Positions 20,601-25,668 of a stretch of 50,949 nt of DNA are shown piece after piece. The stretch lies in the IMG/VR virus record IMGVR_UViG_3300046810_000362, positions 1 through 50,949 of that record; one strand, written 5' to 3'. Each line of letters starts with the position of its first letter. Within the stretch, counting starts at the first letter, position 1. The DNA comes from a virus. Both the position numbers and the translations under genes were made by a program. The notes beneath the pieces were generated by a model, which saw only the letters and a program-made list of their open reading frames with translations, was not told the origin of the DNA and did no database searches.

Positions 20601-22241
20601 GCACTCAAGCAGGCCCGGCAGGACGCTCACACCGCGACCGTGCGCGCCGCCCTGCGCACGATCAACGACCTCGAGCCGCTCCCCGACGAGAGCGACGAGG
20701 ACCTGGCGGCCCGCGCGAGGGACCTGCTTCGGCTCATCCCGGACGGGATCGCCGGACAGCACGGGCAGCCCGACGCCGACGGAGACGCCGACGTCGCCCG
20801 CACCGTTGCGGGGCACACCGATGACGCCGTGAACGCGCTCCTGCAGCAGCTCCAGGCCGCGGGAGTGGACCCGGGCGACGCCGAGCGGATCGCGCGCACC
20901 CTCCTCCGGCAGATGGACGGGTCGCGGCAGGCCACCGCCCGTCGGATTGCACGGCGCGTTGCCACTGTGTCCCCGGACGCCGGACGGCAGCCGGGTCTCC
21001 TAGCCCGGATCGTCGCTCTCCTGATTCGCATGGCCAAACGCCTTGCGGAGCTCGTGAAGGAAGGCGCCCGGAAGATCGCCGAGAAGTACCGGACCGCGCG
21101 CGAGCGCATGGCCCGCCTGCGGGCGTTCCTCGGCCGCCTGGCCCGCCGTGTCCGGCAGTGGCCGGAGTCCCGCCGTCTGGCGCGCCTGCACCGCGCGGTG
21201 AACCTGCCCGACACGGACGGCGACTCGCTGGCCGCGCGGATCTCCCACTGGGCCGGACTGATGCCGGAGCCGGGGCGGTTCGGGCAGGCGCAGCAGCGCG
21301 TCACCTTCTGGCGCCCGACCACGTGGGGGCGGCTTGCAGCCGGACGGCTCCCCGACCGGTCGGACCGCATCCAGTGGACGCCGGACCGTGCGGCCGACGG
21401 CGGCCCCGGCCTGACCGCGCTCCGCCACATGGCGGCCCTGCGGGCGGCCGGCAACGACGTCGACCAGGACGTGACCCGCCGTCTGTCCGCGGCCCTGGGC
21501 GACGACTTCGGCGACGACCCGCACGCCACGCTGCAGCACGCGGACGACTACGTGGCCACCAGCGAGCGGCGCCTGGTCAACCTGCAGGCGGCACGCAGCG
21601 GCGCGACCATCCCGGATGACCCGGACCTCGAGATCGAGATCACCGCGGCACGCGCCGAGTTGTCGGCCGCCCGCCGGGAGTACGGGGACCTGCGGACCCG
21701 GTACGCCGCCGCGGTGCCTGACGCCGTGGCTGCAGCCCTGGCCGACGTTCGCGACATGGGGCCCGAGGGCAACGCCTCCATCGTGTTCGGCCCGGACACC
21801 AACCCGGACGCCGAGCGGGCCGTACGGGGCGTGCAGCGCCTCATCCCGCGAGCGTGGCTCAACACCCCCGAGGTGCGCCGCCTGACGGCCGTGGACGGCA
21901 CGCAGGGCCGCTACGAACCGGAGGGACAGCGGATCACGGTCGCCGACCTGGCCGACGAGGGAATGGGCACCGCCGGGCACGCCCTGGCGCAGCACCTCGC
22001 CCAGCACCTCGGCGACCTGGACGCCGCGCAGCGCGCGTTCTGGTTCACCAGGACGCACACCGGCCGGCCCGGCGCCCGCCGCATGCAGCGCAGCGCCCTG
22101 AGCCGTCTCCTGCGGAGGCAGCAGACGCAACCGGAGACCGGTGACAGTCTCGCCCGGTCTATTCAGGCGATGTTCAGCGGCGACTGGTACCAGGACGACG
22201 ACCTGCGGGCGTTCCTCCTGGGCCTGATTGCCACTCGATAA
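8688..22241 (+). CDS. Giant 4,517-aa modular protein with a degenerate zincin-like C-terminus (polyvalent-protein-like)
   Basis: The frame is uninterrupted for 13.5 kb. It opens with a basic segment (RKWNPALHPRDSKGRFIE) common at the start of phage structural proteins. Then come about ten beta modules of the form xxGDxVRVP...GW..P..V (near residues 350, 960, 1200, 1420, 1680, 1965, 3260, 3680, 3810), three helical modules of about 100 residues (near 1570, 2060, 3110) and acidic linkers. A Gly-rich hinge is near 2500, and a 75-residue tandem duplication sharing LFSGG and a WFD motif lies at about 2770-2950. The last 130 residues (MGTAGHALAQHLAQHLG to the DDDLRAFLLGL end) resemble the metallopeptidase-type tail of giant phage polyvalent proteins but lack the Glu of HExxH. 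In-frame GTG 8670 and ATG 8676 lie inside the promoter element, so ATG 8688 is preferred. Packaging or ejection with DNA is inferred from its place between portal and protease. Confidence 0.85.
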   Translation: MLNRPDAAELQDLSDDLEVKAARRKWNPALHPRDSKGRFIETGGTVRLWGGKLARVVRALPNDRILVQDQTSPNEFNGRRHTTSAKWVSMVARPDGSAPTDNEDKVQAEDEKRYSDPRRGNGVARDDDGDPDTPNDPHDADDRGRPIGDDDDPVGPRENDDQDEPADGKLPVHVLALPNRPHGAGARFRDTAAVRQHFLDLAERPGQKPKMAQFLRSVAGDDDRLETSHNGKVVALRDDSTGRWYLTATGTGQRMDAAGDFATPDEALKFARRLDHSTTPAGQNSMGRGGFDFSDPDLDQAAGAWRSTQGENIQAAIKRARQEFDSSQPTPAAPSANGNAPATVSRGDLKPGDRVTVTVSQSAIEWPESTRDKAKPGTVTVEGTVAPTYSPGPGTTGAPLVDVTLTGPDGKVIVSGDTVRVMRMPSQVEVSGSVDGFAPEEMRADRVRVGDVIARGSFGHVVTDVRRYDGGRTFTTRNLGGRGEIDQFGTRSDTMLDVIPKARRRQEDVQRDIPNRTQQHPNSTDAKRAAAGILNDWGKVNGLAGQQWPDGAPEEFRALAQHMQNVTDVPKGAEGYQQNADAMRGALASLDDLDTDGLDQDLVKALHRLEENLDANADRFAADSRAISEKKRQRAAGADSPQPAAPESATPEASTSSDAPTGETTTPDEPLKHAWDDPEGLVTLTMPSVVADHVSEEGTWPLQDPDTRKALDEAKRGSNGTIKVTAPIEVHHMLLEAAEVLSGNGGDAEPNEIRGYNNYAKRVHEADAEVTRRREERNANAPGPETAETGNAADGDAPSADAPNTAEPSNQDDNGTVTLTPDEVSRQLDAVRPEGSKAPSSMDDGEIRDEIVSLMEREMQNGGELSGVDRTRLAVLEAEEGRRAGRPPKREESKPKPPAEEPGGLFDVGQDEPQPMFADPNNPDDRPADEFGTPDMFADAEGRDTSKLRPVQTRAPQDFQAGDRFVDADGRTHTVAEQPVRTGRGRVRVVDEDGREHFLNPDNELRVLHPDEEAPEVPEANAPEGNIPDADAPKSDAPSTDAPEGETPADNAPETEAPEAETPGPDAADVPSNADAPADAEPAAAPDNQVRIDHSGTGTTVRFPTPNGMVSDEEFAVLRRLGFKGSRDRTQPRFFYLPSNMTLSRREDKVRQLKEWLDGRGVAYQAPQDDAEKPDLTPEQLEQLKDRYHAPAGTWATTDFQPGDEVWTGRSWDTVDSIGPKNLRLQGRGSTPYDSVLARRRGGEIRTMFDAPADDGTPRPGADDPKTMRDEQIAQELAHLRGATLPEGNDPSARAVRRQVTARIRALNDAQSERNFARRRDEMSRRDQAGLVRDPARIARLKGEQVQGRDGAPIGIVYPEKKGKWVFVDRDGRTPTRERYPNRAAAITALNKITDDRNQRTGEGWKHSAWDDVQPGDTVRVPELGRPEGARGRTVTGWSEPLEVSEIRRGDMGQVLITGRRGDEDVQLEVPRTDATFGTSKPGTVPDREPSDAGGGMDWRQMRPDDFGQDEIPAADANQNEPRPTDEFGTPDLIANGTPDTANTPGDETETARTVLDRLPELPPLPNLTGLSRQNKDDVRRIRGDYAKIRESLDGILAGDPPTGDAREDLRRVREQLDYVAGRLSGDHLPDADAAQSARASLLELGQDLDRTLAALPERTPESQGDGPNGGTLFHPWDIQDGDLVRFDAENPADRNRGLASYFGTFRGRASSASGDQGRTLVAYQSRRWNDERQRWENDQSQHTVTMPTRGLVERFTPEQWDAWQRPGQSEGDRNTADNATAPDAPIRDTSPADMTDEDIEAELEELQAWQNRHVANTGEGPRVQGNAMLALSPVGNRRRHLYEEQRKRAVARQDREKREKEKQERAEALARAEIGKRNDDGSYPVTVDGEDAGTVSQLARRWRYTNAEGDTAPAEHTSRANAVAALVRNRDIRQQQATDADRQEQSRSEAPEGWVLGDRADVAENDIIRVPITRQDADGRPYPVGWRQPVHVNSVTQNDNGTMVLSVSNLDGSRSDISPVFLSHPDDTFAWANDRTRPEPTPPWRHELRARMADIGDDIATLQGKEGLQDPERIQRLQDLIQRVSRGETDDLQGDLRRIRDEAAWLESQFTDPDVDLPYETRTYKSWATAARMKAERDLRYPDFQNTDGSTLNGPGNGPDEPATADAPDWADDLGDGVWLDRPKRGGGPRNIYVAGQIEGLLGREKPQGRYYWWRPGGQTGEGRYDTPEEAARGFARDMQERGLPSLSGPRDDESDSRQSSDDRASRAQDLFGEGMNAVGGDSLSEMQELDDRLGRADSADDRDAELRDIADRMDALAEQYELAGPQGELAADRFRRAARIARGEQDDRNERRGDDNGQADGDRRVDGESTDGQNDDNRDETTGEDTPASGDDEQQNDDQQDDRQDDGESRGQRRDGDLDGGAADPDGEPDGGGAGTPDTPGDSDNSSSDGDGPNSPDDEGDGPDAGANDDEEEDRRKRRRRRRNRGGGNGGPGGGGPGGPGLPHLSLPDFNVPNATGGGGDGSAGGHDGGRSAARHRDVDSLRNAWRTGDGLTPAEDTPERRALLAQAADREGLALSPDGGLAMWPEPQDNGSTVWRFAQARNGTNLPGITLASDDPEEARALAGRFEEISDRNGDPFDWHQAWGPSSVAAWRDGEGRNLPQALRAVQDDYERERNGAFTLPDDLTGLDDPDLEAAYRQGLGPEDELRVIAEMDRRDGYVDERIRAAVPDTPPANADEAERRGRAMDEALGFGDTDVTQPAPATPGRMRREFDALDEERFQAAMQATGGRMLSPEAEAQGIDPRALFSGGKYSNKRAKELASPELNHWFDGDDETPGNGRLTYPQYRQREADRALRAEFADWDEARYRQAIDFTNGYFFRREYKYGFTDFDERELFSGGSLSGRDRWRQYASEELQEWFDNHGGRQTFAQYKQGRRDGDRAERHQHEEELRRTAEEGTPEGTGPLTADDVTPAPSASMRGESEEDAAFRFGGHDRMKEFAGMAEFRPDEIAQGESVWLNGQRIGTIVNLNRSNPDRGQVWKAQPFFGLGDDRQSRSQSRDTAIANLVVRALQDGPTDSANPNEDVWDSVTWRLANVSRGLPELPESLRNDPEARARYERLSSLVDAFRDQHSPSGNLRQDLAQARDDFAWLHDAVSGSKQKSQQREALSNLDSRTYWAGQILDALGGPENDLERPRAEDEPNSDGDAPSPAVPTPDEPVNTPEDTVRPPAEPEPEPDPDPIGGQPAHWARVEDLAPGDMVRMNGTTKKGRPVQRAGYCYTAPVRVEVTRRGRTEHMWRTWVTENPDGTGAAGNVYTSINATAARAEAPDDVVPGSPASGAQASLRSGDLPDQIPADRSGRGLFPGSTVTGSNDREGTVTGATNTTVAVHWSDGNDDTALSPTAVTVTDSQRPDGWTASGQRVTPQNVVSDTDGALLGPVNNVDGDNVTITTADGTVTRSAGDLSVTGEVRDDVPAAAPVTGIDEPAAADLKDGDVVVLDLDGTLTTVAITSPPTRDGDRVTLQYADTTTGEMGEIDVDASAVLPRAQGPDGNAPDLGPDDAPEPDDDLVVHEPPHRVEPVTGPTVDPELSSSDRDAIGDHADGPDDDPDAQQAAARITADLPVTPEQASALATQLRASADPSTLEGRAALRAADHLDRAAGRTPPAGLDRPRPSNAAQVSEGDLVAMPDERHGDQVRVFRVIDAEDGPGGVRNFLLEDENNQWRRRVVHGAMPVWQLPEAEPDPVTPPDADDTDATPDPSSTPGIPGGPMRRAGGDPATPSTPATPDASSTPDEPTTPVARVRPGSLRRGDVIDAPVSRTGYQFNGHRRLTIISEPQRNGWWMQLTGVDEDGNVHDFGLHSGRAVNVYDRNRPTPALPPAGAPRDPNPAPQSAADRIIADHHRAVAARIIDEAIAGTEPPGDIHALREGIAQRLTPEALRDARQAARQDALDALDAAGVTGDDRKAARQALKQARQDAHTATVRAALRTINDLEPLPDESDEDLAARARDLLRLIPDGIAGQHGQPDADGDADVARTVAGHTDDAVNALLQQLQAAGVDPGDAERIARTLLRQMDGSRQATARRIARRVATVSPDAGRQPGLLARIVALLIRMAKRLAELVKEGARKIAEKYRTARERMARLRAFLGRLARRVRQWPESRRLARLHRAVNLPDTDGDSLAARISHWAGLMPEPGRFGQAQQRVTFWRPTTWGRLAAGRLPDRSDRIQWTPDRAADGGPGLTALRHMAALRAAGNDVDQDVTRRLSAALGDDFGDDPHATLQHADDYVATSERRLVNLQAARSGATIPDDPDLEIEITAARAELSAARREYGDLRTRYAAAVPDAVAAALADVRDMGPEGNASIVFGPDTNPDAERAVRGVQRLIPRAWLNTPEVRRLTAVDGTQGRYEPEGQRITVADLADEGMGTAGHALAQHLAQHLGDLDAAQRAFWFTRTHTGRPGARRMQRSALSRLLRRQQTQPETGDSLARSIQAMFSGDWYQDDDLRAFLLGLIATR

Positions 22242-22251
22242 GGAGGCAGCA

Positions 22252-22521
22252 GTGCTCACCGTCACCGGCTCGTTCGACGACGGTGCGACCTACACAGTGC
22301 AGATCACCGGGCGGGCCGACCGCCCGGTGATCGGGTCGTACCGGGCCGCGGCCCTCGTGGAGCTCCACCAGGGAGAGACCGTCGCTCTGTCACCGACCGG
22401 CCCCATGGCGGCCGTTGCCGGGGACGACGAGGCGTCCGTCCTTGCGGTGCTCCGCGAGTACACCGACGTCATCGAAGAGAGCGGAAGCGTGCCGAGACAG
22501 GCGCGCGTGCCAGGGAGCTGA
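22252..22521 (+). CDS. Small protein of unknown function, 89 aa
   Basis: GTG 22252 follows AAGGAGG (22240-22246) by 5 bases and begins 10 bases after the giant gene's stop, so both are on one transcript. The product is probably a compact alpha/beta domain: strands in LTVTGSFDDGATYTVQI and VIGSYRAAALVELH, then a helix SVLAVLREYTDVIEESG. No membrane segment, Cys pair or known motif is seen. A palindromic repeat (22531-22548) follows its stop. Function not recognised. Confidence 0.7.
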   Translation: MLTVTGSFDDGATYTVQITGRADRPVIGSYRAAALVELHQGETVALSPTGPMAAVAGDDEASVLAVLREYTDVIEESGSVPRQARVPGS

Positions 22522-22529
22522 TCCAGGGG

Positions 22530-22558
22530 ACTTGCCCAATTGGGCAAGAATGATCTTG
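22530..22558 (-). repeat. Palindromic repeat R1 (inverted copy)
   Basis: The 18-bp perfect palindrome CTTGCCCAATTGGGCAAG at 22531-22548 is followed by AATGATCTTG. The same unit, in the opposite orientation, occurs at 29354-29382 and 29414-29442. It can fold as a 7-bp stem with an AATT loop, or as CAAGA/TCTTG. Terminator, operator or recombination site are all possible. Confidence 0.6.
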
Positions 22559-22584
22559 AACGGGGGTGGGGTGCGGCGGTGGCG

Positions 22585-22620
22585 GCGACACAAGCCGTCC
22601 CGCAGGCCCATCCTCCGCCC
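22585..22620 (+). promoter_or_regulatory. Two-box element copy L (leaderless-type)
   Basis: GCGACACAAGC at 22585-22595, 13-base spacer, CATCCT at 22609-22614, then CCGCCC directly before GTG 22621. There is no ribosome site. Confidence 0.65.
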
Positions 22621-23226
22621 GTGACCAGATACGGATTCGCCATCAAGGCTCTCCCCAAGGGCGGCAAGCCTTTCGGGGAGGAAGACGACGAGAACGAGGA
22701 CACCGCGGGCACCGAAGAGGCCTCGCTCGAGACGGCCGGCCCCGGCGTCTCCGGCGGCGAACCCTCCGAGGACCTCGCGGAGGACCTGCCCGAGGATCCG
22801 ACCGCGGCCCCCGCCGCACCGGTGGATCCCGCGGCGCCACCGGAAGGGGAAGGCGTTGGAGAAGACCCGGGCGCGGCCGCCCAACCGCCCGAAGACGACT
22901 CCCGCCCTTGGGCTGGCGACATGTACGAGGAGGGCGACGAGACCGATCCAGAGAGCGCCTTCGCCGCATACACCGGCAGCGACGGGGAGCAGGCTTGGCT
23001 CGACCAGGCCCCGGACGGCACACTGACCGGATGGGTGCGTGACTCCACGGGCCAGGTGTGGCGCTACACCGACCCTGATGCGTGGGCGACCGACGTGGAC
23101 GGGGCGCAGATGACCCGGACGCACGGCTCCGAAGGCGGAGACGGAACGACCGATCCGGCGGTACCGAGCGGCCCGGCCCAGGCCGAAGACCGCGGTGTCC
23201 AAGACCCGATGTTCGCGAGCCGGTAA
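22621..23226 (+). CDS. Acidic protein of unknown function, 201 aa
   Basis: GTG 22621 is chosen because it directly follows the two-box element; an open ATG at 22540 would translate through the palindromic repeat and the promoter. After a short basic start (TRYGFAIKALPKGGKPFG) the protein has about 90 strongly acidic, Pro-rich residues, likely disordered. The C-terminal part contains WLDQAPDGTLTGWVRD and GQVWRYTDPDAWATDVDG, a probable small beta domain. The stop TAA overlaps the ribosome site of the next gene. Acidic proteins beside the protease can be internal head or scaffold-related, but this is inference. Confidence 0.75.
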   Translation: MTRYGFAIKALPKGGKPFGEEDDENEDTAGTEEASLETAGPGVSGGEPSEDLAEDLPEDPTAAPAAPVDPAAPPEGEGVGEDPGAAAQPPEDDSRPWAGDMYEEGDETDPESAFAAYTGSDGEQAWLDQAPDGTLTGWVRDSTGQVWRYTDPDAWATDVDGAQMTRTHGSEGGDGTTDPAVPSGPAQAEDRGVQDPMFASR

Positions 23227-23238
23227 GGAGAGCCGAGA

Positions 23239-23451
23239 GTGCAGCTCGATCGCCAGACCTTCCAGGACCGGCTCAACGAAGGCAAGGCCGCGTACGCGGC
23301 GGGAGACCCCTCCGACGCTTGCCCGTACAACATGTACGGCAACGCGGAGGAGCAGTTCGGATACCGCTACTGGAACCGGGGTTGGTCCATGGCCCGCTCC
23401 GAGGCCGAGGCGCAGCCCCGACGGCCCGCGGTGGCCAGCGCAGGACAGTAG
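23239..23451 (+). CDS. Ribosome modulation factor-like small protein
   Basis: The 70-residue product has the spacing of conserved residues seen in ribosome modulation factor (RMF), which parks ribosomes as inactive dimers: GKAAYAAG (15-22), CPY (28-30) and WNRGWSMAR (45-53), to be compared with G-x-x-AG, CPY and WLGGWREA in E. coli RMF. It lacks the strongly basic N-terminus of RMF. GTG 23239 has AAGGAG 8 bases upstream, overlapping the preceding stop. A phage copy could damp host translation, or the CPY/GW motif could serve another purpose. Assigned from motif only. Confidence 0.45.
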   Translation: MQLDRQTFQDRLNEGKAAYAAGDPSDACPYNMYGNAEEQFGYRYWNRGWSMARSEAEAQPRRPAVASAGQ

Positions 23452-23478
23452 GCACACGCGAACGGCACGGTGCCCGGC
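23442..23478 (+). promoter_or_regulatory. Two-box element copy N (degenerate first box)
   Basis: AGGACAGTAGG at 23442-23452 (compare GCGACAGTAGG in copy I), exactly 13 bases, then CACGGT at 23466-23471 and GCCCGGC. It overlaps the stop of the RMF-like gene and precedes the protease gene. Confidence 0.4.
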
Positions 23479-23511
23479 GGCCCCACTGTCCACCGCCGGA
23501 GGTTTCCCGCC

Positions 23512-25443
23512 GTGCCGAGCGCTGCTCCACCCACCAGATCCGCACGCCCCAGCACCACCCAGCGAGGCACCAGCCGGGCAATCTACGCCGTCACCGGCGT
23601 GGTCGACGAGGTCAACGACCTCATCGTGCCCGGCGCCTTCGCCCGCACCCTCGCCTCACGGCCCGTCAAGACCGTGTGGCACCACGGGTGGAAGGACCCC
23701 GTCGGCGTCGTCGTCGAAGTCGAGGAGTGGCTTCCGGGCGACCCCCGATTCTCCGAGGTCCCCGGCGACTGGCCTGCCGAGGCCGGCGCCCTCGTCGCCA
23801 CCGTGGTCTACAACCTGCGCACCCGCCAGGGCCGCGACGCCTACGAGCAGGTCAAGCAGTGGCATGACCACCAGCAGGCCGCGTTCTCCATCGGCTACCG
23901 CGTACCGACGGAGTCCGCGACCCTCCGCAGCGACGGGGTGCGCGTCATCCACCACCTGGACCTGTACGAGGTCTCGCCCGTCCTGCACGGCGCGCACCCA
24001 CTGACCCGCTCTCTCGAGGTGAAGTCCGCCACCGGGAACGACCGGCTTGAGTACAAGTCCACGCCCTCCCATGTCGAGATCGACGTCGTCGCCTCGCCGA
24101 AGGGCCAGGACGCCGTCAAGTTCGCGGGCCTGGTGGTGAAGGCTGCCGACACCGGCCGCGTGCTGATGATCCAGCGGGCACTTGACGACGACGACCCGGC
24201 AGCGGGGACGTGGGAGTTCCCCGGCGGGGGCCTGGAAGACGGCGAGGACTCCCTCGCGGCCGCGCTGCGCGAGTGGGGAGAGGAGACCGGATCGACGCTG
24301 CCCGGAACGACCAGCGTCGTCGGCTCGTGGACGGCCCCGAACGGCATCTACCGCGGCTACGTCGCGGTCGTCCCGACCGAGGACTCCGTGCCGATCAACA
24401 CGCCGCACGACGAACGCCGCGTCGCCAACCCGGACGACCCCAAGGGCGACGCAACGGAGGTCACCGCCTGGTGGCCGATCACCGCTCTCCCCGACATGCC
24501 GCTCCTGCGGCCGGAATGCCGAGAGACGCCGTGGGCACTCCTGGCCGGCGCCGCCCTCCCGCAGGCCCCGGCCCCGAAGCCGTTCCGGCCCGTCTCTCAG
24601 GACGTCATCGACGCCACGCAAATCGCCGACGGAGCCATCACGGCCCAGCAGATCGCCGCCGCGTCCGCAGAGAAGAAGTCCGCGCGCGCCGCGGTGCGAT
24701 CCGCGCGCGCCCTGCCGCGCATCGAGCACAAGTCCGCCCGCTCCATGGTCACTGAAGCGAAAGCTCGCTTCACCGCCGTCTCAGGAGACTCCGTGAACCC
24801 GATCAAGCCCCTCCCTGCGTCCTTCGAGCAGATCCGCGACCGTCTTGCCCAGGCTGTCCGCGCGTTGCTCGCCGCCGATGAGAACACCTGGGCGTGCATC
24901 CACGGCACGTACCCCGACCACGTCATTGCCTCGGTGCACAGCGACGGAGAAGAGGAGGAGCACTACCAGGTGCCCTACACCCTCGACGACGATGACGTTG
25001 CTCTGGGCACGCCGAAGCGCGTGGAGTTGGCGACCGTCGTGGTCCCCGACGACGATGACGAACCCCGCGAGGCCGACGAGGACGAGGAAGCCGAGGCCCG
25101 CGTCGTGCAGCCGACCGTTGACGCGCTCAGCGACGCGACCGCCCGTATCAGCACCACCAACGCGGGCCCGGAGCAGCTCCAGGGCGTCCGCGACAAGGTG
25201 CGTGACCTGATCGCGGCCCTGTCCGCCAAGGGGCTCGACATCGAGGAGGACGGTTCCGCTCCCGCCGGCCGCCCGGCGGCCGACGTCCCGATCGGGCTGG
25301 ACCTGTGGGACGAAGAGACCTTCGGCGACGTCGGGGACGACGAGGGCGACGAGGCGGACACCGAACCGGCCCCGGGGCCGGAGAACACCGTCCGCCTGGA
25401 CGCCGAGGAAGTGAAGGCCGCACTCGCCCTGATACGGAGCTGA
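23512..25443 (+). CDS. Prohead maturation protease fused to a Nudix hydrolase, with acidic C-terminal region
   Basis: Residues 20-175 match the HK97-type prohead serine protease, which cleaves scaffold and capsid during maturation: DEVNDLIVPGAF, His57/His58 in VWHHGW, Ser126 in AAFSIGY and VSPVLHGAHPLT. Residues about 200-360 form a Nudix domain with a perfect 23-residue box (G239-S261: G-x5-E-x7-REWGEETGS) after WEFPGG. Such enzymes split nucleoside diphosphate-linked compounds. Residues about 400-640 are helical and acidic (QIRDRLAQAVRALLA, VVPDDDDEPREADEDEEAEA) and could act as scaffold. GTG 23512 is preferred over 23470 because GGAGG lies 9 bases upstream. The fusion reads straight through in one frame. 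Confidence 0.9.
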   Translation: MPSAAPPTRSARPSTTQRGTSRAIYAVTGVVDEVNDLIVPGAFARTLASRPVKTVWHHGWKDPVGVVVEVEEWLPGDPRFSEVPGDWPAEAGALVATVVYNLRTRQGRDAYEQVKQWHDHQQAAFSIGYRVPTESATLRSDGVRVIHHLDLYEVSPVLHGAHPLTRSLEVKSATGNDRLEYKSTPSHVEIDVVASPKGQDAVKFAGLVVKAADTGRVLMIQRALDDDDPAAGTWEFPGGGLEDGEDSLAAALREWGEETGSTLPGTTSVVGSWTAPNGIYRGYVAVVPTEDSVPINTPHDERRVANPDDPKGDATEVTAWWPITALPDMPLLRPECRETPWALLAGAALPQAPAPKPFRPVSQDVIDATQIADGAITAQQIAAASAEKKSARAAVRSARALPRIEHKSARSMVTEAKARFTAVSGDSVNPIKPLPASFEQIRDRLAQAVRALLAADENTWACIHGTYPDHVIASVHSDGEEEEHYQVPYTLDDDDVALGTPKRVELATVVVPDDDDEPREADEDEEAEARVVQPTVDALSDATARISTTNAGPEQLQGVRDKVRDLIAALSAKGLDIEEDGSAPAGRPAADVPIGLDLWDEETFGDVGDDEGDEADTEPAPGPENTVRLDAEEVKAALALIRS

Positions 25444-25518
25444 GTTGCACCCCCGCGCCCGTGCGCTTCCCGCGGAGCTCCCGCACCGCCCATAACAAAA
25501 CAGCAGGTCAAACCCCAT

Positions 25519-25554
25519 GTGCTGCCCGCTCTTGACGTCTCGAGCGGGCAGCAC
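25519..25554 (+). terminator. Strong terminator directly before promoter element J
   Basis: A perfect 13-bp inverted repeat (25519-25531 with 25542-25554) has a 10-base loop, 75 bases after the protease stop. Its last base touches the GCGAC box at 25555. Transcription would stop and restart here, isolating the capsid gene. Confidence 0.75.
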
Positions 25555-25589
25555 GCGACGTTAACCCCCTCCTCCGCTTTCCATTCCGC
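25555..25589 (+). promoter_or_regulatory. Two-box element copy J (degenerate second box)
   Basis: GCGACGTTAAC at 25555-25565 is an intact first box. The second box is weak (TTCCATTCCGC at 25579-25589; no exact CAnnnT at the usual spacing). It precedes the major capsid gene by about 80 bases. Confidence 0.5.
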
Positions 25590-25668
25590 CTCGCGTTGAG
25601 GCGTCCCGGTGCTGGCCGGGCGAGCGACGCACGTCAACCGCCACCCAGCATCAGGGAGAGCACCCCAA

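Noticed and set aside
21950-22030. Active HExxH metallopeptidase at the end of the giant protein
   Set aside because: The motif reads HALAQH; the catalytic Glu is missing, so activity is not claimed.
22540-22620. Upstream ATG extension of the 201-aa acidic protein
   Set aside because: It would translate the palindromic repeat and the promoter element and has no ribosome site; GTG 22621 fits the two-box spacing.
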